Assembly (NCBI RefSeq): GCF_030161395.1 | Contig: NZ_BSST01000001.1 | Location: 2,914,001-2,978,000 of the forward strand | Length of the DNA stretch: 64,000 nt | Direction of reading: 5' to 3' | Source: Thalassotalea insulae | Lineage (GTDB): Bacteria > Pseudomonadota > Gammaproteobacteria > Enterobacterales > Alteromonadaceae | Translations under genes and position numbers: made by a program | Notes under the pieces: model-generated | What the model saw: the letters and a program-made list of their open reading frames with translations, nothing else | Databases searched by the model: none | Told to the model about the DNA's origin: nothing | Shown: one piece after another, positions 51,141-60,158 of the stretch | Layout: the number at the start of each line of letters is the position of its first letter | How positions within the stretch are numbered: position 1 is the stretch's first letter

Positions 51141-52061
51141 TTAACTTTCTAAGTAGTCCGTTGCTTTCACCGAAAACTCGTTGAGTAAGTCACCAATAAA
51201 ACGATTAATTTCTCCTGCCATTAAAGCAAAGTCAGCATCGAGTCTGGCAATAACATCGTCTTTATCGATATCTTCATTTTGCTCATGTAAGACATCAAAA
51301 AATTTCAGACGTTTAATTGCCAAATCGTCGCATAAAATACAGGACAGCGCATCATCCCACTCTAACGCTAACTTAACGACGAACTTATCGGCATCCAGAT
51401 GTGCTTTAATTTCGTCACTGTCTAACTCCTGGTTTTTTACTCGTACTACCGCACCATCATCGCCTACAGCGTGAAATTCTGCTTCCAAACCTAACTGAAA
51501 ACTTTCACCAAGATTAGCTTCGGTTAACCAGTCTGTCATAATTTCATCTGGTGCTTTTTCCGGAGAAACACTCGTGACTGGCAAGGTACCTAGGGCTTTT
51601 CTCAGTAACGCCAAGAAGTCTTCTGCTTTGCTGCGGCTGCTGGTGTTAATTACGATCAGGTTCGCTTCTGCATTGATATAGGCGTGAGTATCTGTGATAC
51701 GGGAAAATGCACGTGGCAGCAATTCAAAGATAATATCTTCTTTAAATTGTTCTTTTTCTTTTTTAGTGGCACTGCGGGACTGATCGGCTTCTAAGTGGGC
51801 AATTTTTTCATCCAGCATGTCTTTAATAACGGGGGCTGGCAGAATCTTTTCTTCTTTACGTGCGCAGAGCAAGTGGTTGCCATTGACTGAATGTACTATG
51901 GTTTGCCCGTGTTTGCCTAAGGCATTAACCCAGCCAAAGTGTGACATTTCCGTGGAGCCACATGGGGTAAATAAATGCTCGCTGAGTAGTTTTTCTATAT
52001 CTTGTTCAGACCATTCAAATGGACGTGTAAAGGCAAAAAAGTAAAGGTTTTTAAACCACAT
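51141..52061 (-). CDS. rdgC: Recombination-associated protein RdgC
   Basis: A ring-shaped DNA-binding protein that inhibits RecA filament formation. About 306 residues, the family's length, with MWFKNLYFFAFTRPF, FTPCGS, ARKEEKILPAPVIKDMLDEKI, LLPRAFSRITDTHAYIN and KRLKFFDVLHEQNEDID. The frame extends 13 codons upstream (52100), but the ATG at 52061 is the standard start and has AAAGGA nine bases away. Confidence 0.97.
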   Translation of the reverse strand: MWFKNLYFFAFTRPFEWSEQDIEKLLSEHLFTPCGSTEMSHFGWVNALGKHGQTIVHSVNGNHLLCARKEEKILPAPVIKDMLDEKIAHLEADQSRSATKKEKEQFKEDIIFELLPRAFSRITDTHAYINAEANLIVINTSSRSKAEDFLALLRKALGTLPVTSVSPEKAPDEIMTDWLTEANLGESFQLGLEAEFHAVGDDGAVVRVKNQELDSDEIKAHLDADKFVVKLALEWDDALSCILCDDLAIKRLKFFDVLHEQNEDIDKDDVIARLDADFALMAGEINRFIGDLLNEFSVKATDYLES

Positions 52062-52127
52062 TAAAATTATCCTTTGGCCATTGTTTAGGCCGATGCTCAA
52101 AACGGGGAAGCTATCTTAATGAAAATT

Positions 52128-53867
52128 CTAGCGCATGTCATTAAATGTGATCAGATAAGATAATCCTTGACCAGATGGTGAGCTTGCTGATATTTCACCG
52201 TTTAAGGTATCACTCACCAAGTTATTAATAATGTGAGTTCCTAGTCCTGTGCCGCCTTTACCTGCTTTGGTGGTAAAGAAAGGATCAAAGAGTTTGGGGA
52301 TGTCTTGCTCTGGCATACCAACACCGTTGTCCTGATAGTTAATTTGTACTTGTGAGCCCTGAATTGCTACCTTTATATCAATTTTCCCCTGTTCTATACC
52401 GCTAAAACCATGAATGAGAGAATTAACGATCAGATTGGTAAAAATTTGAGAAATAGCGCCTGCATGACAGTAAATTTCAATATTGTCATCACATTCTACA
52501 TGGATCTGATGTTGGGTTTTTTTCAGTTTAGGGTGTAAGGAATGAATGATCTCTTGAATATATTTTGCCAGATTAATTTGACGAACCTTATCACTGGTTT
52601 GATCGACCGCCACTTGTTTATAACTAGAGATCAGTTCCGATGCACGGTTTAAGTTATTAACCAGTAAATCTATGCTTTGCTGGGCATTGTGACTAAACTC
52701 TTCCAGTGCCCTTTTCGTGAGCTTATGTTCTTTTATGTCGTTGTTGAGTTTAGTGATCAAGTCAGATAAATAGGTGGTGGAAGTAATACTGACGCCGATA
52801 GGGGTATTAATCTCATGAGTAATTTCGGCGGATAAATTGCCTAAAATTGCCATTTTTTCTGCATCGAGTAATCGTTCTTGTGCTTTGTTTAGCTCTTCAA
52901 TGGAGCTTTTTAATTCCTGGTTTGTCGTGGTAAGCGTTTTTTCCGTTTGACTACGTCGTAAGTTCTCTGCTTTTAATTGTTCTTGCTGTACTAACAATTC
53001 TCGTTGTTGACGTTCCATTTTTAACATAGTGGTGCTTAACGATGAGGTTTTCTTCGCGACTTCCTGTTCTAACATGAGGTTATGTTCATCGAGTTTATTA
53101 TTGGTGGCGATGATTTCATTTTGCGCGCGAGCTAATTCTTCCTTATTGCGGGCAAGTTCCGTTAACAGGTTATTGTGAGCATTTTGTAAAATGCTTAGCT
53201 CATTTTGTTCGTAATGCACAACATCAATTTTTGATGCTTCGGGATCATCCATATCGAACTGATTAATTTGTTCGGTTAATTCAGTAAGGGGGTTAGTCAG
53301 CAATTTGGCAAAGGCGATGGAAAATAAAAACACCAGCGCAGCTGTTTTTACCATAGCGTTACCGATAAGAAAATAAATCCCGACTTCGATACGATCAAAA
53401 ATTACCTGATTGCTTGAGAGTAAAGTAACAGTACCCACCTTAGTGGTGCGGCCAGAGAATTCAAAAATCAGTGGAAAGTTATAACCAAACAGCCCCTCAC
53501 CTTGAGAAGTAAGATTAAAATAACTTTGTTGTTCGATTTGATTGGACTGTAAGTCATCGATATCTCGGTCTTCACCGAGCTGAGTGATCACTTGATTATT
53601 TTCATCGGTAACCTTTATTCCCTTGATCATAGGAATGGCGACTAGACCTTCGGCAATATCTATCGCCTGCTGGGTGTTTAGCTCCCAAACGGCACGGGTT
53701 AAACTGCTGCTAAAGGTTTTTTCTAGTGTTAACAGTTCACTGTTGATATGGCTTTTGGTATTGATATATTCTGCGCCGATTTGTACGCAGGTCACAAGAA
53801 ATGTAAGCACAAAGTAAAAGGATAAGACGCGTGTTAACAGCTTACGGGAAATACTAGTGACTTTCAT
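52128..53867 (-). CDS. Orphan sensor histidine kinase with two membrane helices
   Basis: A 579-residue kinase. A first helix (about 10-32), an extracytoplasmic sensor region (about 33-163), a second helix (165-188), a HAMP-like segment and a long coiled coil (about 220-335) lead to the HisKA motif SAEITHEINTPIGVS (H351). The HATPase domain has NLIVNSLIHGF, DNGVGMPEQD and TKAGKGGTGLGTHI. The HEINTPIG phospho-site type occurs in kinases with 4TM/7TM or periplasmic sensors. No response regulator lies next to it; phoB is 1.4 kb away but has its own phoR. Confidence 0.92.
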   Translation of the reverse strand: MKVTSISRKLLTRVLSFYFVLTFLVTCVQIGAEYINTKSHINSELLTLEKTFSSSLTRAVWELNTQQAIDIAEGLVAIPMIKGIKVTDENNQVITQLGEDRDIDDLQSNQIEQQSYFNLTSQGEGLFGYNFPLIFEFSGRTTKVGTVTLLSSNQVIFDRIEVGIYFLIGNAMVKTAALVFLFSIAFAKLLTNPLTELTEQINQFDMDDPEASKIDVVHYEQNELSILQNAHNNLLTELARNKEELARAQNEIIATNNKLDEHNLMLEQEVAKKTSSLSTTMLKMERQQRELLVQQEQLKAENLRRSQTEKTLTTTNQELKSSIEELNKAQERLLDAEKMAILGNLSAEITHEINTPIGVSITSTTYLSDLITKLNNDIKEHKLTKRALEEFSHNAQQSIDLLVNNLNRASELISSYKQVAVDQTSDKVRQINLAKYIQEIIHSLHPKLKKTQHQIHVECDDNIEIYCHAGAISQIFTNLIVNSLIHGFSGIEQGKIDIKVAIQGSQVQINYQDNGVGMPEQDIPKLFDPFFTTKAGKGGTGLGTHIINNLVSDTLNGEISASSPSGQGLSYLITFNDMR

Positions 53868-54029
53868 TCTCAGTTCTTATTTATCGGTGCACCTAGATTG
53901 ATTTTAGCGCTTTTGCTCAACGTTTAAAGCTTTTTCTTCGATTTAACTTACTAAAAACTAATAAAATATTATATTTCTACTATATATATTATGGATTCAG
54001 TTATTTTATTTACCTTTTTTAATCACAAA

Positions 54030-54047
54030 ATGTCATATAACTGACAT
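54030..54047 (+). promoter_or_regulatory. Pho box 1 upstream of the porin gene
   Basis: ATGTCATATAACTGACAT: two 7-base half sites, ATGTCAT and CTGACAT, in 11-base register, close to CTGTCAT-N4-CTGTCAT, the PhoB-binding consensus. Confidence 0.6.
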
Positions 54048-54103
54048 GATATTTAAATAAAAATGACTTTTATAATTCATATTTTGGTAAAAAAAAATAC
54101 ATA

Positions 54104-54121
54104 TTGTCACAAAAATGTCAT
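54104..54121 (+). promoter_or_regulatory. Pho box 2 upstream of the porin gene
   Basis: TTGTCACAAAAATGTCAT: half sites TTGTCAC and ATGTCAT in 11-base register, 57 bases before the porin ATG. It is well placed to act in place of a -35 element. Confidence 0.7.
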
Positions 54122-54177
54122 CTTTTATTGGCACAATATGCGGCAATTATTACATGACACACTTAAAAGGTTATCAC

Positions 54178-55104
54178 ATGAAACGTTCTTATAGCGCGAT
54201 TGCAGCAGGGATTTTGGCAACATGCTCTATGTCTTTAATGGCTGCAGATGTTGATATTTATGGTAAAGCTAATTTATCGGCTCAATCATCAGACGATGGC
54301 GATGGTTCTTATACCGAAATAAAAAGTAATGCTTCTCGCATTGGCTTTAAAGGTAGCCATCAGATAGACAATGATTTAACGGTTGTTTTTAAAGCTGAAT
54401 TTCAAGTTGATCTAGATGGCGATAGTGAAAAAGGAAAAAGCATTACCGACCGTAATCAATATGTTGGTTTAAAAGGCAACTTTGGTGAGGTGTTAATTGG
54501 TAATAACGATACAGTATTGAAGCAATCACAAGGTAAAGTGGATTTATTCAGTGACCTAAACGCTGATATTAAACACTTGTGGAAAGGTGAAAACCGTATG
54601 AGTGATACCATCACTTATAAAACAAAAAAGTTTAATGGTTTCCAACTGGGTGTAACTTATGTTGCTGAAGACAGTGTAGATGGCGAAGATGCAACATCAG
54701 TCGCACTATTTTATGGTGATAAAGCGCTTAAAAAATCTAAAGTGTATGCAGCATTAGCATTCGACTCTGAAGTTAAAGGTTATGATACTGCACGTGCGAC
54801 TGTTCAAGGGAAAGTAGCTGGCTTTACCTTAGGTGCTATCTACCACTCTCAGGAAGAAGTGAGTTCAGGTAAAGAAATGGATGGTTTATTAATTTCTGCA
54901 AAATATTCAATCAATAATTGGGCGTTAAAAGCGCAAGTGCAAACGGCTGATCATGATGGTGGCGATGATAAATCAGGTTTTACTGTTGGTGCTGATTATA
55001 AGTTAGCGAAAAGTACTAAACTTTATACCTTCTATACTAACTTTGATATGGATAGTGGCGCTGATCAGGATTATTTAGCGGCAGGAATCGAATACAAATT
55101 TTAG
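54178..55104 (+). CDS. Gram-negative porin, probably phosphate-regulated
   Basis: A 308-residue outer-membrane porin: signal peptide MKRSYSAIAAGILATCSMSLMAA (cleaved before DVDIYGKANLS), YGKANLSAQSS, SRIGFKGSHQIDNDLTVVFKAEFQVD, RNQYVGLKGNFGEVLIGNND and the C-terminal YLAAGIEYKF ending in phenylalanine. The frame opens 21 codons earlier, but ATG 54178 gives a clean signal peptide and has AAGG upstream. Two Pho boxes precede it and phoB follows, so it probably serves phosphate uptake when phosphate is scarce. Confidence 0.9.
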   Translation: MKRSYSAIAAGILATCSMSLMAADVDIYGKANLSAQSSDDGDGSYTEIKSNASRIGFKGSHQIDNDLTVVFKAEFQVDLDGDSEKGKSITDRNQYVGLKGNFGEVLIGNNDTVLKQSQGKVDLFSDLNADIKHLWKGENRMSDTITYKTKKFNGFQLGVTYVAEDSVDGEDATSVALFYGDKALKKSKVYAALAFDSEVKGYDTARATVQGKVAGFTLGAIYHSQEEVSSGKEMDGLLISAKYSINNWALKAQVQTADHDGGDDKSGFTVGADYKLAKSTKLYTFYTNFDMDSGADQDYLAAGIEYKF

Positions 55105-55125
55105 CGATTAAGCTCAAAGAATTGT

Positions 55126-55161
55126 ATACCAATTGAATTAAATATTTATTTCATTTGGTAT
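55126..55161. repeat. ATACCAA/TTGGTAT palindromic repeat, copy 3
   Basis: TACCAATTGAA (55127-55137) and TTCATTTGGTA (55150-55160) are complementary at 10 of 11 positions around an AT-rich 12-base loop, just before the porin terminator. Confidence 0.6.
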
Positions 55162-55165
55162 TAAT

Positions 55166-55193
55166 AAAAGCGGCGCCTATGCCGCTTTTTTCT
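55166..55193 (+). terminator. Terminator after the porin gene
   Basis: AAAAGCGGC (55166-55174), loop GCCTAT, GCCGCTTTT (55181-55189) and a T run. Confidence 0.88.
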
Positions 55194-55314
55194 TGCGTAT
55201 TGAGCAAGTATTGTTGATGATGAACTAAAATTTATTATGTGTAATAAAATTGTCACAAAAACTTATCACAATGTTCATTAGAAGTTGTAACATGATTATC
55301 AGGGAACTTTATAC

Positions 55315-56016
55315 ATGAACAGACAAATTTTGGTTGTTGAAGACGAGGCGCCGATCAGAGAAATGATCACCTTTGTACTTGAACAAAATGGTTTTAATAC
55401 CATAGAAGCAGAAGACTTTGACCAGGCAAAAGCGAAAATTGTTGAGCCTTATCCTGATCTGATCCTATTGGACTGGATGTTACCCGGAGGGACAGGGGTA
55501 AAATTAGCAAAACAGTTAAAGCAAAATGAATATACCCGTACTATACCGATTATTATGTTGACGGCGCGTGCTGATGAAGATGATAAAGTGAAAGGATTCG
55601 ATGTTGGTGTTGATGATTATGTGACTAAGCCATTTTCACCAAAAGAATTAATTGCCCGGATTAAAGCTGTTATTCGCCGGGTATCTCCGACGGCGCTGGA
55701 AGAAGCGATAGAATTCCATGGCATGAAACTCGATCCGGTTGCCCATCGGGTGTCAATCAATGACAAGCCTCTGGACTTAGGCCCAACAGAATTTCGTTTG
55801 TTGCATTTTTTCATGACTCATACCGAACGTGTTTATAGCCGAGAACAGCTATTAGATAATGTTTGGGGGACTAATGTCTATGTTGAAGATCGTACGGTAG
55901 ATGTCCATATTCGTCGTTTAAGAAAAGCGATAGCTGGCGCTGGACATGAAGATTTTATTCAAACAGTTCGTGGCTCTGGTTACCGTTTTTCTGGTAAGAT
56001 CAAAGTAAATGTATAA
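55315..56016 (+). CDS. phoB: Phosphate regulon response regulator PhoB
   Basis: A 233-residue OmpR-class regulator: receiver domain with D53 in DLILLDWMLPGGTGVKLA, IIMLTARADEDDKVKGFDVGVDDYVTKPFSPKEL, then a winged helix ending IRRLRKAIAGAGHEDFIQTVRGSGYRF. The PhoB-typical DWMLPG and GADDY-like motifs, and the phoR gene 11 bases downstream, fix the identity. One clear TTGTCAC half site lies at 55250, but the second half site is out of register, so autoregulation is only suggested. Confidence 0.96.
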   Translation: MNRQILVVEDEAPIREMITFVLEQNGFNTIEAEDFDQAKAKIVEPYPDLILLDWMLPGGTGVKLAKQLKQNEYTRTIPIIMLTARADEDDKVKGFDVGVDDYVTKPFSPKELIARIKAVIRRVSPTALEEAIEFHGMKLDPVAHRVSINDKPLDLGPTEFRLLHFFMTHTERVYSREQLLDNVWGTNVYVEDRTVDVHIRRLRKAIAGAGHEDFIQTVRGSGYRFSGKIKVNV

Positions 56017-56027
56017 TAACAAGCTGT

Positions 56028-57332
56028 ATGTATTTTCAAGTATCTATTAGCACGGTAGTATCTCGCCTTATCATTATCTTATGTCTCAGTGCAGTCGTTG
56101 GATATTTGACTGGGAATACCTTTTTAGTGGTTGCTGTTAGTGCCACTGTATTGTTGGCTTGGCATTACCACCATTTATTAAAGCTAGCTAAATGGTTATG
56201 GCGTAGTAAATCTTTATCGCCTCCTCATGCCGAAGGGATTTGGGGGATGATATATGACGGTTTATATCGTCAGATGAAAAAATCGCGTAACAAGCAAAAG
56301 CAACTGAATGAGAAAGTGCGACGTTTTCGCGATGGGGCTGAAGCTTTACCTGATGCGGCATTAGTGCTTTCTGAAGATTTAATGATCGAATGGGGTAATA
56401 AAAAAGCCCAGCGATTGTTAGGTATTCGTTGGCCAGGGGATGTTGGTCAGCGGATCGATAATCTACTTCGTTTTCCTGAATTTATCACTTATTTAGAATC
56501 AGGAGTTTATGATACACCATGTATTATCCAATCTCCGGTCAATAATGAGCTAATGCTTGAATTAAGGCTGATCCCTTATGGGACAGACCAAGTGCTGTTT
56601 CTTGCACGAGATATTAGTAAAATTCACCGGCTGGAGGAAATGCGCCGTGATTTTGTCGCTAATGTATCACATGAGTTAAAAACACCACTTACTGTGGTTC
56701 GCGGTTATGTTGAAATGGTGCAAAGTACAGAGCACGCATTGGATCCGTATTGGCTGAAAGTGTTTACCACCATGGAAACACAAGTGTCACGAATGGACAG
56801 GTTAGTGGAACAACTCTTAGTGTTGTCACGGGTTGAAATCAATATTGATGAAGACGAAAAGCAAGTGATCAATATGCCTAAAATGATCAAAGCACTGGTG
56901 GATGATAGTCAGTGGTTGAACCAGGAAAAACAACACCAGTTGACAACAGATATTGATGAAACCTTAGCGATAGAAGGTTTAGATAACGAATTAAAAAGTG
57001 CTTGTTCTAATTTGATCTCCAATGCCATTGCTTACACTCCAGCTGAAGGTCATATTCATGTGTCATGGAAGAAATCAGGCAATAAGGCGTGCTTTTCGGT
57101 GAAAGATGACGGCCCGGGTATTCGTCCTGAACATGTTAATCGTTTAACCGAACGTTTTTTTCGCGTCGATAAATCACGCTCTCGTGACACTGGCGGTTCA
57201 GGTTTAGGATTGGCAATTGTCAAACATGTGCTTAATCATCATCATGCGGAATTGGCGATTAATTCCAAGTGGGGAGAGGGCAGTGAATTTATCATTTATT
57301 TTGACCCTAAATGCATTAAGTCGCTGAACTGA
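56028..57332 (+). CDS. phoR: Phosphate regulon sensor kinase PhoR
   Basis: A 434-residue kinase: two N-terminal helices (about 8-46) with almost no periplasmic loop, a basic linker, a PAS domain (about 105-200, GAEALPDAALVLSEDLMIEWGNKKAQRLLG), HisKA with H215 in DFVANVSHELKTPLTVVRGY and the HATPase (NLISNAIAYTP, DDGPGI, GGSGLGLAIVKHVL). PhoR senses phosphate through the Pst-PhoU complex and phosphorylates PhoB. It is in an operon with phoB. Confidence 0.96.
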   Translation: MYFQVSISTVVSRLIIILCLSAVVGYLTGNTFLVVAVSATVLLAWHYHHLLKLAKWLWRSKSLSPPHAEGIWGMIYDGLYRQMKKSRNKQKQLNEKVRRFRDGAEALPDAALVLSEDLMIEWGNKKAQRLLGIRWPGDVGQRIDNLLRFPEFITYLESGVYDTPCIIQSPVNNELMLELRLIPYGTDQVLFLARDISKIHRLEEMRRDFVANVSHELKTPLTVVRGYVEMVQSTEHALDPYWLKVFTTMETQVSRMDRLVEQLLVLSRVEINIDEDEKQVINMPKMIKALVDDSQWLNQEKQHQLTTDIDETLAIEGLDNELKSACSNLISNAIAYTPAEGHIHVSWKKSGNKACFSVKDDGPGIRPEHVNRLTERFFRVDKSRSRDTGGSGLGLAIVKHVLNHHHAELAINSKWGEGSEFIIYFDPKCIKSLN

Positions 57333-57431
57333 TTTTAAACCTAATTCATCTTAACTGTTTGAATATTAAAGAGAAAATTTAATTTCCTTCTGTTGTTCTA
57401 TTATAAAAGTTTGATGACAGTTATTTTACCT

Positions 57432-57471
57432 TTGTCATACAAGTGTCATAAAGCTTAAATATAATTGTCAC
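57432..57471 (+). promoter_or_regulatory. Tandem Pho boxes upstream of pstS
   Basis: Half sites TTGTCAT (57432), GTGTCAT (57443), a degenerate CTTAAAT (57454) and TTGTCAC (57465) fall in exact 11-base register. This is the tandem PhoB-site layout of the E. coli pstS promoter. A -10-like TATAGT follows about 10 bases later. Confidence 0.85.
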
Positions 57472-57525
57472 ATAAGCTTTATATAGTGTTCACAAATTAA
57501 ATAAACACTCTCATTGGAGAATATT

Positions 57526-58491
57526 ATGACTATCAAACGTGCATTAAGCGTGCTTGGTTTAGCTAGTGTGATGAGTTTTTCATCATTAGCAATCGATAAA
57601 AGTTTACCTGAATATAAAAAGGTTAGCGGGATCTCAGGTAACATTTCATCCGTCGGTTCTGATACCTTAGCGAATATGATGACGTTCTGGGCTGAGGAAT
57701 TTAAACGCACTTACCCAAATGTTAATGTACAAATTCAAGCGGCTGGTTCTTCTACTGCGCCACCAGCGTTAACTGAGTCAACATCAAATTTAGGGCCTAT
57801 GAGCCGTAAAATGAAGTCTCGTGAAATTGAAGCATTCGAAAAGCGTTATGGCTATAAGCCAACACCTGTACGTGTTGCTATCGATGCGTTAGCGGTATTT
57901 GTTCATAAAGATAATCCATTAAAAGGTTTACGTATTGACCAAGTGGATGCGATCTTCTCAAATAACCGTAAATGTGGTGCTGGACAAAATGTTGATCGTT
58001 GGGCTGATGTTGGTTTAACCGGAGAATGGGCGGGTAAAGACATTCAGTTATACGGTCGTAATTCAGTTTCTGGTACTTATGGTTACTTTAAAAAGAAAGC
58101 TTTATGTAAAGGTGACTTCAAAAATACTGTTAATGAACAACCAGGTTCAGCGTCTGTTGTACAGTCGGTATCTGCGTCATTAAACGGTATTGGTTATTCG
58201 GGTATCGGGTACAAAACGTCAGGTGTTCGTGCTTTACCTTTGGCTAAGAAAGGCGACAATTTTGTTGCTGCGACGATGGAAAATGCTATTTCGAAGAAAT
58301 ATCCATTGTCTCGCTTCTTATATGTTTATGTTAATAAGCATCCAAACAAGCCATTAGCACCGATGGAAGCTGAATTCTTAAAAATGGTATTGTCACAATC
58401 GGGTCAAAAAATTGTTGAAAAAGATGGCTATATTCCATTACCTAAAGCGGTTGTGAATAAAGAATTGAAAAAACTTGGTATTGCTATCTAA
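57526..58491 (+). CDS. pstS: Phosphate-binding periplasmic protein PstS
   Basis: A 321-residue substrate-binding protein: signal peptide MTIKRALSVLGLASVMSFSSLA, then ISSVGSDTLANMMTFWAEEFKRTYPNVNVQIQAAGSSTAPPALTESTSNLGPMSRKM, with the phosphate-binding Ser/Thr and Asp context, and YGRNSVSGTYGYFKKKALCKGDF. The frame opens at TTG 57514, but ATG 57526 has GGAGA five bases upstream. Its promoter carries tandem Pho boxes. No pstC, pstA or pstB follows; a terminator and a tandem repeat do. Confidence 0.95.
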   Translation: MTIKRALSVLGLASVMSFSSLAIDKSLPEYKKVSGISGNISSVGSDTLANMMTFWAEEFKRTYPNVNVQIQAAGSSTAPPALTESTSNLGPMSRKMKSREIEAFEKRYGYKPTPVRVAIDALAVFVHKDNPLKGLRIDQVDAIFSNNRKCGAGQNVDRWADVGLTGEWAGKDIQLYGRNSVSGTYGYFKKKALCKGDFKNTVNEQPGSASVVQSVSASLNGIGYSGIGYKTSGVRALPLAKKGDNFVAATMENAISKKYPLSRFLYVYVNKHPNKPLAPMEAEFLKMVLSQSGQKIVEKDGYIPLPKAVVNKELKKLGIAI

Positions 58492-58514
58492 CGGTAATAT
58501 CCACAAGTTTAAAG

Positions 58515-58541
58515 AAAAGCCTGACAGTGTCAGGCTTTTTT
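58515..58541 (+). terminator. Terminator after pstS
   Basis: AAGCCTGAC (58517-58525), loop AGT, GTCAGGCTT (58529-58537) and a T run. It confirms that pstS is monocistronic. Confidence 0.88.
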
Positions 58542-58661
58542 ATGTACAGGAGGTACGGTATGTCGCGGTTATAGGGATGTAAAGGAGTGACGATGTACAG
58601 GAGGTGCGGTATGTCGCGGTTATAGGGATGTAAAGGAGTGACGATGTACAGGAGGTACGGT
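58542..58661. repeat. 51-base tandem repeat, 2.35 copies
   Basis: Units begin at 58542, 58593 and 58644 (the last truncated after 18 bases). The two full copies differ at one position (GGTACGG versus GGTGCGG). Each unit contains TGTACA and several AGGA/GGAG blocks. As 51 is a multiple of three, the minus strand stays open and would encode a 17-residue repeat, but no gene signals support translation. Confidence 0.9.
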
Positions 58662-58746
58662 CAGTTTTTTTGTTCCAGACAAAAACTAAGTACTTACCTC
58701 CATGTAAGCAATGCCGTGGGTGCACGGGAAGGGCGATGTTTCAGCC

Positions 58747-60042
58747 CTAGACTTTTAATTTGGCCAATTTACCGATAGGTGAGTCCAATGATACTGGAGG
58801 TTCAGTAAACCATTGCGGCCCTTGCGCATTAAAATACAAACAGTCTTCTAAGCGTACGCCAAACTCTCCTGGCAGATAAATGCCTGGTTCATTAGAAAAA
58901 CACATACCTTGAGCGAGCTTGGTTTCTTCACCGTGCACAAAGTTTACACCTTCATGGCCTTTCATGCCGATACCGTGTCCGGTTCGGTGTGATAAACCCG
59001 GTAACTGGTATGCAGGTCCGTAGCCCTGATTTTGATAATATTGGCGAACTGCATCATCTATAGCTCCTGCTGCAACTCCTAATTGTGCTTTGTCAAAAGC
59101 GATATTTTGGCCTTGTCTGACGGTATGCCATACTTTTTGTTGTTGCTTATTTGCCTCACCGAAAACGAAAGTTCGACTGATATCTGACTGATAACCATGA
59201 ACATTACAGCCACAGTCCATCAGTACCACTGAACCTTGAGTTAATGTCTGCTGTTGCTTAGTACCATGAGGGTAAGCACTGGCTTGATTAAACAACGCCA
59301 TGTTCCAAATACCACTGCCGCCGAGCTGAGCTTGTGCACTGTGCATTAAAGATTTGACGTCAGCTTGGGTCATGCCGACGGCTAATTGAGACCAGACATA
59401 CTGATAGGCCATTAGCGTCACTTCATTAGCTTTATGCATCAGTTGTAATTCATGAGGACTCTTATACATACGACAGCCCCAAGTGACAGCACTGGCACTG
59501 ACATCTTTCATCGCTGGTAGTAACGCCATTACGCCTTGCAGGACAAAATAGCGCACTGAATGTTCAAAGGCGATATTGCCTTTTTCAATACCGCGATCTT
59601 TAAGGATTTGCTTAATACGAATAAATGGACTTTCGTGCTCTTGCCACACTCTGACATCATTACCCACCATTAAGGTTTCGCGAATGCTAGGTTCTTCAAA
59701 AAACGGACAAACAACCGCAACTTCGCCTTGTTGTGGGATCACTAACGCGGTAAGTCGCTCGCTACGCCACCATTGAATACCGGAAAAATAATCCATAGTA
59801 GCACCGGGTTCGATAATCATGGCAGCAATATTATGCTCACCCATTAGCTGCTGAGCTTTAGCAATACGTTGCTGACGTTCTTTTGCCGTGATGGCGCTAA
59901 CAGTAGTCGTAATATCAGTTAACTTGCCTTGTTGCTGAGGTTTCGCTTTTTTAGTTGCTGTAGCTTGGGCTAACTGAGCGAAGGATAATGAAGCTATGGC
60001 AGCACCACTGGCTTTGAGAAAATTTCTTTTTGTTATGGTCAT
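58747..60042 (-). CDS. M24-family (Xaa-Pro aminopeptidase-like) metallopeptidase, exported
   Basis: A 431-residue pita-bread-fold peptidase. The N-terminus KRNFLKASGAAIASLSFAQLAQA resembles a Tat signal with Lys-Arg in place of Arg-Arg, so export is likely. Metal ligands are recognisable: the two Asp of MDCGCNVHGYQSDISRTF, His in HRTGHGIGMKGHEG, and Glu in NEPGIYLPGEFGVRLEDCLY. It probably removes N-terminal residues before proline or cleaves a related small peptide. It lies between pstS and ppx, with no obvious link to phosphate. Confidence 0.9.
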   Translation of the reverse strand: MTITKRNFLKASGAAIASLSFAQLAQATATKKAKPQQQGKLTDITTTVSAITAKERQQRIAKAQQLMGEHNIAAMIIEPGATMDYFSGIQWWRSERLTALVIPQQGEVAVVCPFFEEPSIRETLMVGNDVRVWQEHESPFIRIKQILKDRGIEKGNIAFEHSVRYFVLQGVMALLPAMKDVSASAVTWGCRMYKSPHELQLMHKANEVTLMAYQYVWSQLAVGMTQADVKSLMHSAQAQLGGSGIWNMALFNQASAYPHGTKQQQTLTQGSVVLMDCGCNVHGYQSDISRTFVFGEANKQQQKVWHTVRQGQNIAFDKAQLGVAAGAIDDAVRQYYQNQGYGPAYQLPGLSHRTGHGIGMKGHEGVNFVHGEETKLAQGMCFSNEPGIYLPGEFGVRLEDCLYFNAQGPQWFTEPPVSLDSPIGKLAKLKV

Positions 60043-60158
60043 GAATTTACCTGTATACGAACTGATGAAGCTTATTAGATAACTATCGTTAAGCTATAAT
60101 GTTTTTTGGGGTTAGGCAAATATATTAGATAAAACGTTAGTAGGGAGTGGGGAATAAC

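Noticed and set aside
55250..55269. Possible Pho box before phoB
   Set aside because: TTGTCAC at 55250 is a good half site, but the next candidate (TTATCAC at 55263) is 13 rather than 11 bases away, so I did not list it as a feature.
58540..58725. 61-residue minus-strand frame with a 17-residue repeat
   Set aside because: It stays open only because the tandem repeat unit is a multiple of three; there is no ribosome binding site, and the frame overlaps the end of the pstS terminator.
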